Part shown: one piece after another, positions 6,568 through 13,897 of the stretch | Layout of the letters: the number at the start of each line of letters is the position of its first letter | Numbering within the stretch: the first letter of the stretch is position 1 | Origin: Nitrospira sp. UBA2083 | GTDB taxonomy: Bacteria > Nitrospirota > Nitrospiria > Nitrospirales > Nitrospiraceae | Direction: 5' to 3' | DNA: 15,976 bases | Assembly: GCA_002331625.1 (NCBI GenBank) | Contig: DCZN01000057.1 | Coordinates: 22,348-38,323 of the forward strand | Notes under the pieces: generated by a model | Database searches by the model: none | Told to the model about the DNA's origin: nothing | The model's input: the letters and a program-made list of their open reading frames with translations, nothing else | Program-made: the position numbers and the translations under genes

Positions 6568-7140
6568 TTATTTGGGCGTGCTTTCAGGAACTCTGAACCG
6601 CTGTTTGATGGCGATCACAACTTGTTTCGCTTCCGCTTCGTCGAGGCCTGCACCGAATCGATAGGTTCTCTCCCTCTGATCAAAGGCAATCACCCCACCG
6701 CCGACTCCCCACAATTGAAGACTAGAGGAGAACTCGAATGGAGTGACTCCGACTGACCCGATGCGCAGATCTCGCATCTGAACGAGGCTGTACTCCTTAT
6801 TCAATCCGAATCCCCCGATGTCGCGTCGAATGGTGAGCGTCTGTCCACGGGCCGTGAGAATCTCTTTCCCCATCAGCTGCCACAACCACGCGTAGATCGC
6901 CACGCCTCCCCCGAGGGTCCAGACCCCGAACCATGCCAGCATGAAGATTTCTCCATCGGGCGGAGCATCGCCGTTGAACAGCTGCTTGGCAACCATCACT
7001 TCAGCCACTGCCCATCCACAGAGCCAAAAGGCCAGGAAGCAAATGACGAACCAGCTCCGTCGACCAGGCATGACGATGCGGAGCCCTTCCGCCGTGTCCG
7101 TGATGGTGATGCGCGAGTCAGCCGGTTGTCGCGTTGCCAC
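6568..7140 (-). CDS. Hypothetical two-helix membrane protein, possible PH-like domain
   Basis: A 190-residue protein with no family I can name with confidence. There is a short polar N-terminus, then two membrane segments at about 29-50 and 67-89 that form a hairpin. A cytoplasmic C-terminal half of about 100 residues has alternating strands (ILTARGQTLTIRRDI, MRDLRIGSVG, VIAFDQRERTYRFGAGLD) and ends in an amphipathic helix AEAKQVVIAIKQRF. That arrangement, strands after a membrane hairpin followed by a closing helix, resembles the bacterial PH-like (YcxB/YdbT-type) proteins. The start is GTG 7138-7140 with GGAGTGA about 8 bases upstream. The 259 bases between this gene and the aquaporin gene show no recognisable gene or hairpin. 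Confidence 0.65.
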   Translation of the reverse strand: MATRQPADSRITITDTAEGLRIVMPGRRSWFVICFLAFWLCGWAVAEVMVAKQLFNGDAPPDGEIFMLAWFGVWTLGGGVAIYAWLWQLMGKEILTARGQTLTIRRDIGGFGLNKEYSLVQMRDLRIGSVGVTPFEFSSSLQLWGVGGGVIAFDQRERTYRFGAGLDEAEAKQVVIAIKQRFRVPESTPK

Positions 7141-7257
7141 AGGATGCTCACTCCAACGTGGGCGGCATTATTACATGGATCACTGGTGAATCCCATAGAA
7201 CATGCCTGCTGAATAAATGAACCTGCCTGATCATGACTCGGCACAGCGATCTGAATA

Positions 7258-7286
7258 TTGACTCTCACCTTTCATGGTCGTAGCCT
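7258..7286 (+). promoter_or_regulatory. Possible sigma-70 promoter of the Rieske gene
   Basis: TTGACT (7258-7263) matches the -35 consensus at five of six bases. It is followed, after exactly 17 bases, by TAGCCT (7281-7286), a poor -10 match. The start codon of the Rieske gene lies 66 bases further. No other promoter candidate is evident in the 212 bases between the divergent genes. Confidence 0.22.
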
Positions 7287-7352
7287 GTCGCCCATTCAGC
7301 TTTGTAGGGCGCAGCATATGTCGTATGGTTGGGTTGTCTAGGAAGTATCCAT

Positions 7353-7775
7353 ATGCCTGAAAGCCAATGGACCGATGTCGGGTTGTGTGAAGATCTCAAG
7401 CAGCAGTCGTTGCAGGAAATCACGTACGGCAAGACACGCATCGCCCTCACCTACACAAACGACACGTTTTCGGCGATCTCCGGTGTCTGCAATCATGTTG
7501 GAGGGCCGCTAGGCAAGGGCCGGCTCGATGGCGACTATGTGGTCTGTCCTTGGCACTACTGGAAGTTCCACCAGAAGACGGGAAAGGGAGAAGCGGGATA
7601 CGAGCAGGATCAGGTACCGGCCTATCCGACAAAGATTGAGAATGGTCGGCTATACGTCGACCTGTCATCGGCGACCATAGGTAAGAAACAACCGCATGAG
7701 CCCCATCCGCTCGCATGCCCGGTCGTCCGCCAGGCTGGCCCCGACGTGTCGTCAGCATTGCCACAACGGCGATGA
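7353..7775 (+). CDS. Rieske [2Fe-2S] protein, remnant of a Rieske-reductase fusion
   Basis: A 140-residue product with a complete Rieske domain: Cys46/His48 in SGVCNHVGGPLG and Cys65/His68 in VCPWHYWKFH, followed by GEAGYEQDQVPAYPTKIENG. ATG 7353 is preceded by AGGAAG seven bases away, so I prefer it to an in-frame upstream ATG at 7329. After about residue 130 (PHEPHPLACPVVRQAGP) the frame runs into ten unrelated codons and stops. The sequence instead continues in the +1-shifted frame as a flavodoxin-like reductase start, so the original protein was longer. The Rieske part alone could still be a working ferredoxin. It is not close to the 2159-2464 Rieske gene in sequence. Convergent with the lipoprotein gene at 7955. 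Confidence 0.8.
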   Translation: MPESQWTDVGLCEDLKQQSLQEITYGKTRIALTYTNDTFSAISGVCNHVGGPLGKGRLDGDYVVCPWHYWKFHQKTGKGEAGYEQDQVPAYPTKIENGRLYVDLSSATIGKKQPHEPHPLACPVVRQAGPDVSSALPQRR

Positions 7776-7924
7776 CCGCGGAGCATCCTCGCTCCAGCAC
7801 ATCTGATGCGCTACTCGATGTGGCATTGGACTATGCACGACTGGTGGCAGGACAGGTCCCGGATCACCCACTGGCCGGCGGCGGCCGCAACGCACACAAA
7901 CTCGACAGCGAGCCGACGGGATAA
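7740..7924 (+). pseudogene. Frameshifted and internally deleted NAD(P)H-dependent FMN-reductase domain
   Basis: In the frame offset from the Rieske gene the sequence reads RRVVSIATTAMTAEHP, then RSSTSDALLDVALDYAR, which looks like the first strand and helix of an NADPH-dependent FMN reductase (flavodoxin-like fold). Within the same frame it jumps to VAGQVPDHPLAGGGRNAHKL and a TAA at 7922-7924, which looks like the very C-terminus of such a protein. The 150 or more residues expected between are absent, so an internal in-frame deletion lies near 7845. The frame change relative to the Rieske domain is explained by loss of one C in the run at 7739-7742. Family assignment rests on short motifs and is moderate. 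Confidence 0.6.
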
Positions 7925-7954
7925 TGATATTGCAATCAACACGGTGAGATCAGA

Positions 7955-8701
7955 TCAGTGCGCAGGGATGTTTGGGCCGATTTTTTCCAGGATGACTTGT
8001 TTCACCTGTTTCGCGAAACGCTTGGAGACTTCGAGATTCTTCAAGACATGACCGGACTCCGACACGTTGTACGTTGCCGGTGGGACTTGCGAGGTAATCG
8101 TGGCTTCGAAAACGACCGCCAACATCTTGCTCGGCTTTCCTGTTTTGCGATCGATGCCGTAGGCTTCCTTGATCGACACTTTCGGCGAGACCTCCACATC
8201 AGCCGCTGCTGATGCATGCGGCTTCAGCAAGCCTGATTGCGTCTGACTTCGATCGAGAAGCTTAATGATGGGGTCTGTGACGAATTCATTTCGAATCTGC
8301 TCCGCGACGGCTCCCTTGGCTCGCTCAGCTTTCTGCATCTGTTCATCCAACACGGCGGGAGCGAGGTCTACATAGATAGGATCATTGACCTGCCGTTTCG
8401 GCGCGCGACTGAGCTCTTCGAGTTGTTCAGCTTTCTTGGCACTGAGCTCTGCAGCCAGCTCTTGCGCGGCTACCTGGCGCTTGGCCATCGGATCGTCGGC
8501 ATCGTGGATCGTCGTCTTTCCGTGCTGATCAACCTCATACACCAGTGTCTTGGCGCCCTGGTCACCGATACGGTACACCTTCTTCTCACCATTGACATTC
8601 GCCGTATAATAACCGCCGGAACAGCCCGCCATGAGGGAGAGCGTTGTGGTGAGGAAGGTCAACGCAATCATGCGTGTGAGCGAATAGGCATTGACGGTCA
8701 T
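7955..8701 (-). CDS. Hypothetical lipoprotein with central coiled coil
   Basis: A 248-residue predicted lipoprotein. The N-terminal hydrophobic stretch ends in LMAGC, a good lipobox with the lipidated Cys at 27 followed by Ser-Gly-Gly, so outer-membrane or periplasmic anchoring is likely. Residues about 35-70 (VNGEKKVYRIGDQGAKTLVYEVDQHGKTTIHD) form short strands like those of small outer-membrane lipoproteins. A Lys/Glu/Ala-rich helix at about 72-105 should be a coiled coil. The C-terminal part (about 165-248) looks like a mixed strand/helix domain with ATYNVSESGHVLKNLEVSKR. I do not recognise the family. The ATG at 8699-8701 is preceded by AAGGAG at ideal spacing. It is transcribed divergently from the NDH-2-like gene and converges on the Rieske gene with only 30 bases between. 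Confidence 0.78.
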   Translation of the reverse strand: MTVNAYSLTRMIALTFLTTTLSLMAGCSGGYYTANVNGEKKVYRIGDQGAKTLVYEVDQHGKTTIHDADDPMAKRQVAAQELAAELSAKKAEQLEELSRAPKRQVNDPIYVDLAPAVLDEQMQKAERAKGAVAEQIRNEFVTDPIIKLLDRSQTQSGLLKPHASAAADVEVSPKVSIKEAYGIDRKTGKPSKMLAVVFEATITSQVPPATYNVSESGHVLKNLEVSKRFAKQVKQVILEKIGPNIPAH

Positions 8702-8921
8702 GAAGCGACTCCTTGTTTTCCTATGAAGGCTGGTACGACGGGTGTGGGACGTCCCAATCCATTGAGGTTAAGTGTAGCAGCCGGAACCGGAAAGCCAAGG
8801 CCGTGGCCTCTCACCCTCCGGGCTCAAGAAACTATTCGGCGAGCCGATGATGAACGAGAGGAGCTCCATGCCTGGATAGAGAGCACGTGTGACGGACTCC
8901 CTTCCGAGTAAGCAACCACTA

Positions 8922-8933
8922 AATCTATAGATT
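8922..8933. promoter_or_regulatory. Perfect 12-base palindrome in the divergent NDH-2/lipoprotein region
   Basis: AATCTATAGATT is a perfect 12-base inverted repeat, one base before an ATG at 8935 and 49 bases before the preferred NDH-2 start at 8983. The inner TATAGA (8926-8931) could also be a -10 hexamer; the bases 17-18 upstream do not give a good -35. If it is a -10 element, transcription starts near 8938, which would support the start codon at 8983 over that at 8935. It could be a repressor or activator site. Confidence 0.3.
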
Positions 8934-8982
8934 CATGTTAAAAACCAAGGCCTTAGATGAACCAGCCCGCCTTGCGCACCCC

Positions 8983-10302
8983 ATGACGCGACGACGCGTG
9001 GTCATTATTGGAGGAGGGTTTGGAGGCCTGACGGCCGCACGCTTGCTGCACGACGCCGACGTCATCCTCATCGACCGTACGAACCACCATGTCTTTCAGC
9101 CGTTGCTGTACCAAGTGGCCACAGCTGGGCTGTCTCCTGGCAACATCGCCTGGCCCTTGCGCACGCTCTTCCGTTCACAGCCCAACGTGCGTGTGCTGAT
9201 GGATGAGGTCCAGTCGATCGATCGGACCGCCCGTGTGATCTATCTCCGTGACAGCGCCCCGATTGCTTTCGACGCCCTCATCGTCGCCCCGGGAGCCCAT
9301 CCTACCTATTATGGACATGATGAATGGGAATCCTGTGCGCCACACCTTAAGACCGTAGCCGATGCCGTCCGCTTGCGCGAACGGCTGTTGCTTGCATTTG
9401 AAGTGGCGGAACGGCAGCGCGCCGAAACCGGAACACAGGATCGCCTCACGTTCGTGATCGTGGGAGGCGGGCCAACGGGAATCGAGTTGGCCGGCGCGCT
9501 CCACGAAATCGGGAGAAGAGCCATGCGGCCGGATTTTCCGCACTTGCGCCTGGAAGATCTCTCGATCATCCTCGTCGAAGCAGGCTCACGCATCCTGCAA
9601 GGATTCGCTCCCTCGCTCTCTGCCAAGGCTCTTACCGTTCTCCAGCAGAAGGGGATCACCGTCAAACTCAACGCTCCGGTCACTGCCGTGCGTGCCGACG
9701 GCGTGATGGTTGGAAACGAGTGGATCGCCTGCCCTAACGTGATCTGGGCGGCCGGAACGAAGGCATCGCCCCTTCTCGCCACTCTGGAAGTACCGGTGGA
9801 TGAATCCGGTCGGGTCAAGGTGCACACAGATCTGACCATCTCAGGTGACTCCTGGATCTTCGTCATTGGTGATGCCGCCCACTGTGTCGACGCACACGGA
9901 AAGCCGTTGTCCGGTATTGCGCCGGTTGCGATGCAACAAGGACGGTACGTCGCTCAGTTAATCAATCAGGATCTCAAGTCGAAACACCGTTCACCATTTG
10001 TCTATCGAGATCGAGGTCTGTGGGCCAGAATCGGTCATGCCCAAGCCGTCGCCCAATTCGGGCCCTTCCACGCTTCAGGATGCGTGGCCTGGGCGTTGTG
10101 GTGTGTCGTTCACATGTTCTTCCTCATTGGACGGAGAAACCCCATACGCGTCATGTCTGAATGGGCCTGGGCCTGCCTCACATTCAAACCGGGGGCGCGA
10201 TTGTTCTTTGCAGAATCTGTCGGTCAGGACCATCTCCCGTCGAAAGGTCATGCGGTCAACCCGACCGTTGATGATCGCACACCCTTCCGTCGGGCGGCCT
10301 AG
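8983..10302 (+). CDS. Type II NADH dehydrogenase-like FAD/NAD(P)-dependent oxidoreductase (copy 1)
   Basis: A 439-residue member of the NDH-2/FAD-dependent pyridine nucleotide-disulphide oxidoreductase family. It has an FAD site RVVIIGGGFGGL (GGGFGG at 10-15), the NAD(P)H site FVIVGGGPTGIELAG (161-166), the second FAD motif VIGDAAHC (295-301) and GIAPVAMQQGRYVA, which is highly typical of NDH-2. A hydrophobic stretch at about 364-383, followed by a MSEWAWACLTF helix, should anchor it to the membrane. NDH-2 enzymes pass electrons from NADH to quinone without pumping protons. The start 8983 aligns exactly with that of the following paralogue (MTRRRVVII/MGPKRVVII). An in-frame ATG at 8935 is the alternative; neither has a clear ribosome site. 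First of two tandem copies, divergent from the lipoprotein gene. Confidence 0.88.
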   Translation: MTRRRVVIIGGGFGGLTAARLLHDADVILIDRTNHHVFQPLLYQVATAGLSPGNIAWPLRTLFRSQPNVRVLMDEVQSIDRTARVIYLRDSAPIAFDALIVAPGAHPTYYGHDEWESCAPHLKTVADAVRLRERLLLAFEVAERQRAETGTQDRLTFVIVGGGPTGIELAGALHEIGRRAMRPDFPHLRLEDLSIILVEAGSRILQGFAPSLSAKALTVLQQKGITVKLNAPVTAVRADGVMVGNEWIACPNVIWAAGTKASPLLATLEVPVDESGRVKVHTDLTISGDSWIFVIGDAAHCVDAHGKPLSGIAPVAMQQGRYVAQLINQDLKSKHRSPFVYRDRGLWARIGHAQAVAQFGPFHASGCVAWALWCVVHMFFLIGRRNPIRVMSEWAWACLTFKPGARLFFAESVGQDHLPSKGHAVNPTVDDRTPFRRAA

Positions 10303-10481
10303 TTTCAGCACTCGTTCTCCCCACTGACCCCGTGATCTTTCACCCGTTCCTTACCCTGCAACTCACTCATAGATTCTCTCAGGTGCCATTGGTCAATAAA
10401 GAATGAAGGTTGAGAGGGCTTCCCTCATACAACGTGGAACGATACAGTAGTGACCATACGTTCCGACTGAGAGGAAACAGA

Positions 10482-11762
10482 ATGGGCCCGAAGCGTGTCG
10501 TCATTATTGGCGGAGGGTTTGGAGGCCTGACGGCTGCGCGCTCCATACGGAACACTGACGTGGTCCTGATCGACCGGACCAATCACCATCTCTTTCAACC
10601 CTTACTCTACCAAGTGGCCACCGCTGCACTGTCACCTGGTGACATTGCCTGGCCCCTCCGTACAGTCTTTCGATCATACCCTCACGTTCAGGTGATGATG
10701 GATGACGTGGAATTCATCGATCGGACAAAGCACATAGTTCGCCTGCACAAGGGTCCGCCTATCGCTTTCGATGCGCTCATCGTCGCCCCGGGGTCCCGCC
10801 ACGCCTATTTCGGGCACGATGAGTGGGAATCGTTTGCCCCCGGCCTGAAGACCATAAGCGATGCCGTCCGACTGCGTGAGAAGATGTTGCTGGCGTTCGA
10901 GGAAGCTGAGCGACATCGAACGACACCCGGCGGACCACATCACCTGACCTTTGTGATCGTGGGAGGCGGTCCCACGGGAGTGGAATTGGCCGGCGCATTG
11001 GCTGAAATCGGCAGAAAAGCCATGGGGCCGGACTATCCCCATCTGCGCCTGGAGGACCTCTCGATTCTTCTCGTAGAGGCCGGCCCACATATTTTGTCCG
11101 GCTTCGATCCCCGACTTTCTGTGAAAGCGACTGAGGCCCTCGCACAGAAGGGGGTCACAGTGAAACTGCATAGCCCGGTGAAAGCCATTACGGCTGATGG
11201 GGTGATGATCGACAGCGATTGGGTCCCCTGTACCAATGTCATATGGGCGGCCGGCAACAAGGCCTCACCGTTATTGGATGGACTCCAGGTCCCACAAGAT
11301 TCGTCCGGTCGGGTCAAAGTCCGATCAGACCTCACAGTCCCTGGCGAGCCCTGGATCTTCGTGATTGGCGACGCCGCTCATTGTGTCAGCCACAATGGCA
11401 CGCCCTTGCCAGGCATCGCCCCTGTCGCGATGCAACAGGGACGATATGTCGCCGACCTGATCACTCAGGGTATTCCTCCGGAACAGAGGCGCCCATTTGT
11501 CTACAACAATCGTGGCATGCTAGCCACCATCGGCCGTGCCCAAGCGGTCGCGCAAATCGGCCCCATCCGGGCTTCGGGATTCCTAGCGTGGATACTCTGG
11601 TGCATGGTTCACATCTTTTTCCTCATCGGATTACGCAACCGAGTCCGCGTCATGTCCGAATGGGTGTGGTACTACCTGACCTTCAAACCAGGAGCACGAG
11701 TGCTGTTTGATCGGCCTGCTCCTCCTGACCATGCACGACAGAAAGACCACTCACTCCTGTGA
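10482..11762 (+). CDS. Type II NADH dehydrogenase-like FAD/NAD(P)-dependent oxidoreductase (copy 2)
   Basis: A 426-residue paralogue of the preceding gene, colinear through the whole FAD, NAD(P)H and membrane-anchor regions and about 70% identical by eye. Key motifs are GGGFGG (10-15), GGGPTG (161-166), VIGDAAHC and GIAPVAMQQGRYVA. Its anchor reads SGFLAWILWCMVHIFFLIG. The C-terminal tail after the LTFKPGAR motif is short and unlike that of copy 1. ATG 10482 has GAGAGG seven bases upstream and starts right at the FAD fold; the open frame continues 24 codons further upstream without family-like sequence. Substitutions between copies cluster in the surface and the AMP-proximal loop (LLHDA versus SIRNT), so specificity for NADH versus NADPH, or for a quinone, may differ. 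The 179 bases between the copies hold no gene. Confidence 0.9.
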   Translation: MGPKRVVIIGGGFGGLTAARSIRNTDVVLIDRTNHHLFQPLLYQVATAALSPGDIAWPLRTVFRSYPHVQVMMDDVEFIDRTKHIVRLHKGPPIAFDALIVAPGSRHAYFGHDEWESFAPGLKTISDAVRLREKMLLAFEEAERHRTTPGGPHHLTFVIVGGGPTGVELAGALAEIGRKAMGPDYPHLRLEDLSILLVEAGPHILSGFDPRLSVKATEALAQKGVTVKLHSPVKAITADGVMIDSDWVPCTNVIWAAGNKASPLLDGLQVPQDSSGRVKVRSDLTVPGEPWIFVIGDAAHCVSHNGTPLPGIAPVAMQQGRYVADLITQGIPPEQRRPFVYNNRGMLATIGRAQAVAQIGPIRASGFLAWILWCMVHIFFLIGLRNRVRVMSEWVWYYLTFKPGARVLFDRPAPPDHARQKDHSLL

Positions 11763-11880
11763 GTCGAGAACAATATCCGACTGGGTCGAACAACAACGTC
11801 TCGGGGCTTGTTTACAGATAGAATGTCCTCACATTGCGCTTTGCCGGCACTTCGTGTCTAATCCGTCTCAGGAATGGCCT

Positions 11881-12435
11881 ATGAAAGGAATTGTTGCGCT
11901 CCTTATCACAACTTGCGCAGTGGCCGTGGTCAGTTGCGCAGGAATTGACTCAAGGCAGCCTCTTCCTACCGTTACGTCAGTGGATCTCACCCGTTATGCC
12001 GGGCCGTGGTACGAAATTGCTCGGTTGCCCATGTGGTTCCAGCGACACTGTATCGACTCTAAAGCAACCTATGTCGTCCGTCAGGACGGCAAGATCGGTG
12101 TGCATAATGAATGCATCACCGACAATGGAACCCTGGAGCAGGCCGACGGCATCGCGACAATTCTCGACTCCGCTACCAATGCCAGGTTGATGGTGACCTT
12201 CGACAATTTCTTTGCACGGCTCGTCGGTCCCTCCCGCGAGGGGAACTATTGGATCATTGACCTCGATCCTGAGTATCATGTTGCCATGGTCGGCACACCT
12301 GACCGTCGCTATCTCTGGATGCTGTCACGCATCCCGCATCTTGACGAGCCCACGTATCAGGGATTGGTGGCAAAGGCACAACAACTCGGCTTTCCCATTT
12401 CGCACTTGATCAAAGCACAACGACCTCACCCTTGA
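11881..12435 (+). CDS. blc: Outer-membrane lipocalin lipoprotein, Blc family
   Basis: A 184-residue bacterial lipocalin. The signal sequence MKGIVALLITTCAVAVVSC ends in a lipobox with Cys19 as the lipidated residue. The lipocalin signature GxW is at 41-43 (RYAGPWYEIARLP). Further family marks are NECIT, GNYWIIDLDPEYHVAMVG and YLWMLSR near the last strand. Blc proteins sit in the outer membrane and bind fatty acids or lysophospholipids, so a role in membrane maintenance under stress is likely. The start ATG 11881 follows AGGA with 8-base spacing; a much longer in-frame extension back to 11707 overlaps the NDH-2 gene and is not family-like. It begins 118 bases after copy 2 of the NDH-2-like gene. 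Confidence 0.93.
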   Translation: MKGIVALLITTCAVAVVSCAGIDSRQPLPTVTSVDLTRYAGPWYEIARLPMWFQRHCIDSKATYVVRQDGKIGVHNECITDNGTLEQADGIATILDSATNARLMVTFDNFFARLVGPSREGNYWIIDLDPEYHVAMVGTPDRRYLWMLSRIPHLDEPTYQGLVAKAQQLGFPISHLIKAQRPHP

Positions 12436-12495
12436 TCAATGGTCACCGCTATGTGGGCTCTCATCGCTCAACTGCTCGGTCGAACCATCTTCTGG

Positions 12496-12524
12496 TTGAC
12501 ACTTGTTGCTCCTCCACGTAGGTT
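12496..12524 (+). promoter_or_regulatory. Possible sigma-70 promoter before the hypothetical membrane protein
   Basis: TTGACA (12496-12501) is a perfect -35 consensus. After 17 bases comes TAGGTT (12519-12524), a weak -10. It lies in the 139-base gap between the lipocalin gene and the hypothetical membrane-protein gene and would give a leader of about 45 bases. Confidence 0.33.
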
Positions 12525-12574
12525 TTCTCCGGCTCCGACCTAACCCGCTATTCGTTGTGTAAGGCACCGTCACC

Positions 12575-13120
12575 ATGGACTGGTTCATACTCAGCATCGT
12601 CCTGTTAGGCGTCCTCATCACCGCCATCGGCATCTCGTTCCTGCGTCGATTCATCCACACGACCAGAAGTCAGTACCGGCAATATCTCCCGGCTGTTCGG
12701 ATCATCAACTTGTCGACCATGAAGGCGGAAGATACGATCACGCTCACGCCGGAATTGGAAAATGTCGGGCCAGGTGTGGCATACGATTGTCTACTTCAGC
12801 TCAGCGGTTGGGATGGAAACTTTTCGGTTAAAGCTTTTTACCCCAAGGGCCCTCGATATCAGACGCATTCGATCCCGATCGTCCTTGGCCCGAATGCCCC
12901 GATCCGTACGAAACCGTTGAGTAGGTGTTATGTGCGATTGGCCTACCGAGATTGCTGGGAACAACGCTACGAATGCTGGTATCCTGTGGTCCAATCTTCC
13001 AATGTCAACAGCCGCCTCTACACGGTTCACATTGATCTCACGCACCCCGAGTTTACGGAGCCACAACCATCTGTCAGCACCATGTGGACATTACTTCGCC
13101 GACGTCCCGCCCACCAATAA
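12575..13120 (+). CDS. Hypothetical membrane-anchored protein
   Basis: A 181-residue protein of unrecognised family. One membrane helix at about 4-24 (WFILSIVLLGVLITAIGISFL) is followed by a positive stop (RRFIHTTR), so the remaining 150 residues probably face the cytoplasm. The soluble part is rich in strands, with motifs ELENVGPGVAYDCLLQLSG and LGPNAPIRTKPLSRCYVRLAYRDCWEQRYECWYPV. The first of these, an 'asymmetric carboxylate-NVGPGxA' pattern, resembles Ig-like domains that hold interaction surfaces in other membrane-anchored bacterial proteins. Five cysteines fall in the soluble part, three of them within a stretch of about 20 residues. The start ATG follows AAGG with loose spacing. It is flanked by the lipocalin and msrB genes on the same strand. 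Confidence 0.72.
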   Translation: MDWFILSIVLLGVLITAIGISFLRRFIHTTRSQYRQYLPAVRIINLSTMKAEDTITLTPELENVGPGVAYDCLLQLSGWDGNFSVKAFYPKGPRYQTHSIPIVLGPNAPIRTKPLSRCYVRLAYRDCWEQRYECWYPVVQSSNVNSRLYTVHIDLTHPEFTEPQPSVSTMWTLLRRRPAHQ

Positions 13121-13330
13121 GCAAACACGACGGTCGGCCTTGATTCTTGTGGACCAGAACCGACGCCGGTGCGCTAAATCCCACCTTGGGCACTTGCATT
13201 CCAGAAGCATGCCCCGTACCATTTTAGAACATGTTGACCAGTGATACGCTACCTTGCCGACTCGCATGTAAGACAACGGCGCCCTGGTCGACGTAGCAGC
13301 AGTCAAACCAGCGCATCATGGAGGTGTCCG

Positions 13331-13750
13331 ATGCCGCCTAACATACAGATCGATCCCATCGTCAAACTGACGAAGACCGACGAAGAATGGAAGAAGCAGC
13401 TTTCTTCTGCCGCCTATCGCGTCTTACGTCATGAAGACACAGAACGTCCATTCGTCAACCCTTTACATGAGAATCACCAAGCTGGAATCTACTATTGTGC
13501 CGGTTGTGACCTCCCCCTCTTCTCGTCCGAGCACAAGTTTGATAGCCGCACCGGCTGGCCCAGCTTTTGGCAGCCGATCGATCCCCGGGTGATTGAGTCT
13601 CGGACCGACTTTAAGCTCTTCGTGCCCCGAACAGAGGTGCATTGCGCTCGATGCGAAGGTCACCAGGGACACGTGTTTAAGGATGGGCCACGACCGACGG
13701 GTCTCCGCTACTGCATTAACGGTGTGGCACTGAAGTTCGTGGCGGATTGA
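13331..13750 (+). CDS. msrB: Peptide-methionine (R)-S-oxide reductase MsrB, zinc type
   Basis: A 139-residue cytoplasmic MsrB, which reduces the R-isomer of methionine sulfoxide in oxidised proteins. The zinc-binding pairs are Cys56/Cys59 (YYCAGCD) and Cys105/Cys108 (HCARCEGHQGHVF). The catalytic Cys128 is in RYCINGVAL, so this is a cysteine and not a selenocysteine form. The substrate motif GWPSFW is at 75-80 and the C-terminus is at the usual family length. ATG 13331 is preceded by GGAGGTG with five bases between; an in-frame upstream extension to 13241 is not conserved. No msrA is fused or adjacent. The 210-base gap upstream shows no recognisable element. Confidence 0.96.
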   Translation: MPPNIQIDPIVKLTKTDEEWKKQLSSAAYRVLRHEDTERPFVNPLHENHQAGIYYCAGCDLPLFSSEHKFDSRTGWPSFWQPIDPRVIESRTDFKLFVPRTEVHCARCEGHQGHVFKDGPRPTGLRYCINGVALKFVAD

Positions 13751-13897
13751 GTGTCATGGATCACCTCGTATCCTTTCCACCAAGACACGCTGAACACCAC
13801 GAAGAGCGAAGTTCCCTGCTCACATGATTCGCCCCTGGCACTTGCCCTCTCATTCGCGGTAAGATTCCGCACGATCGATGACTGAGTGCATGTTGTA

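Noticed and set aside
7447..7800. Minus-strand open frame of 117 codons
   Set aside because: Antisense to the Rieske domain; Arg/Ser/Pro-rich shadow.
8237..8911. Plus-strand open frame of 224 codons
   Set aside because: Lies almost entirely antisense to the lipoprotein gene, which has a lipobox and a good ribosome site; its product looks random.
10303..10481. Gap between the NDH-2 copies examined for a terminator or repeat
   Set aside because: No stem-loop followed by a T-run; the two genes may be cotranscribed or separated by an unseen signal.
11707..11880. N-terminal extension of the lipocalin frame
   Set aside because: Overlaps the NDH-2 3' end and precedes a perfect signal peptide with lipobox; the internal ATG with its own ribosome site is the start.
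13091..13306. Minus-strand open frame of 71 codons in the gap before msrB
   Set aside because: Overlaps the end of the upstream gene, no ribosome site, and no recognisable motif.
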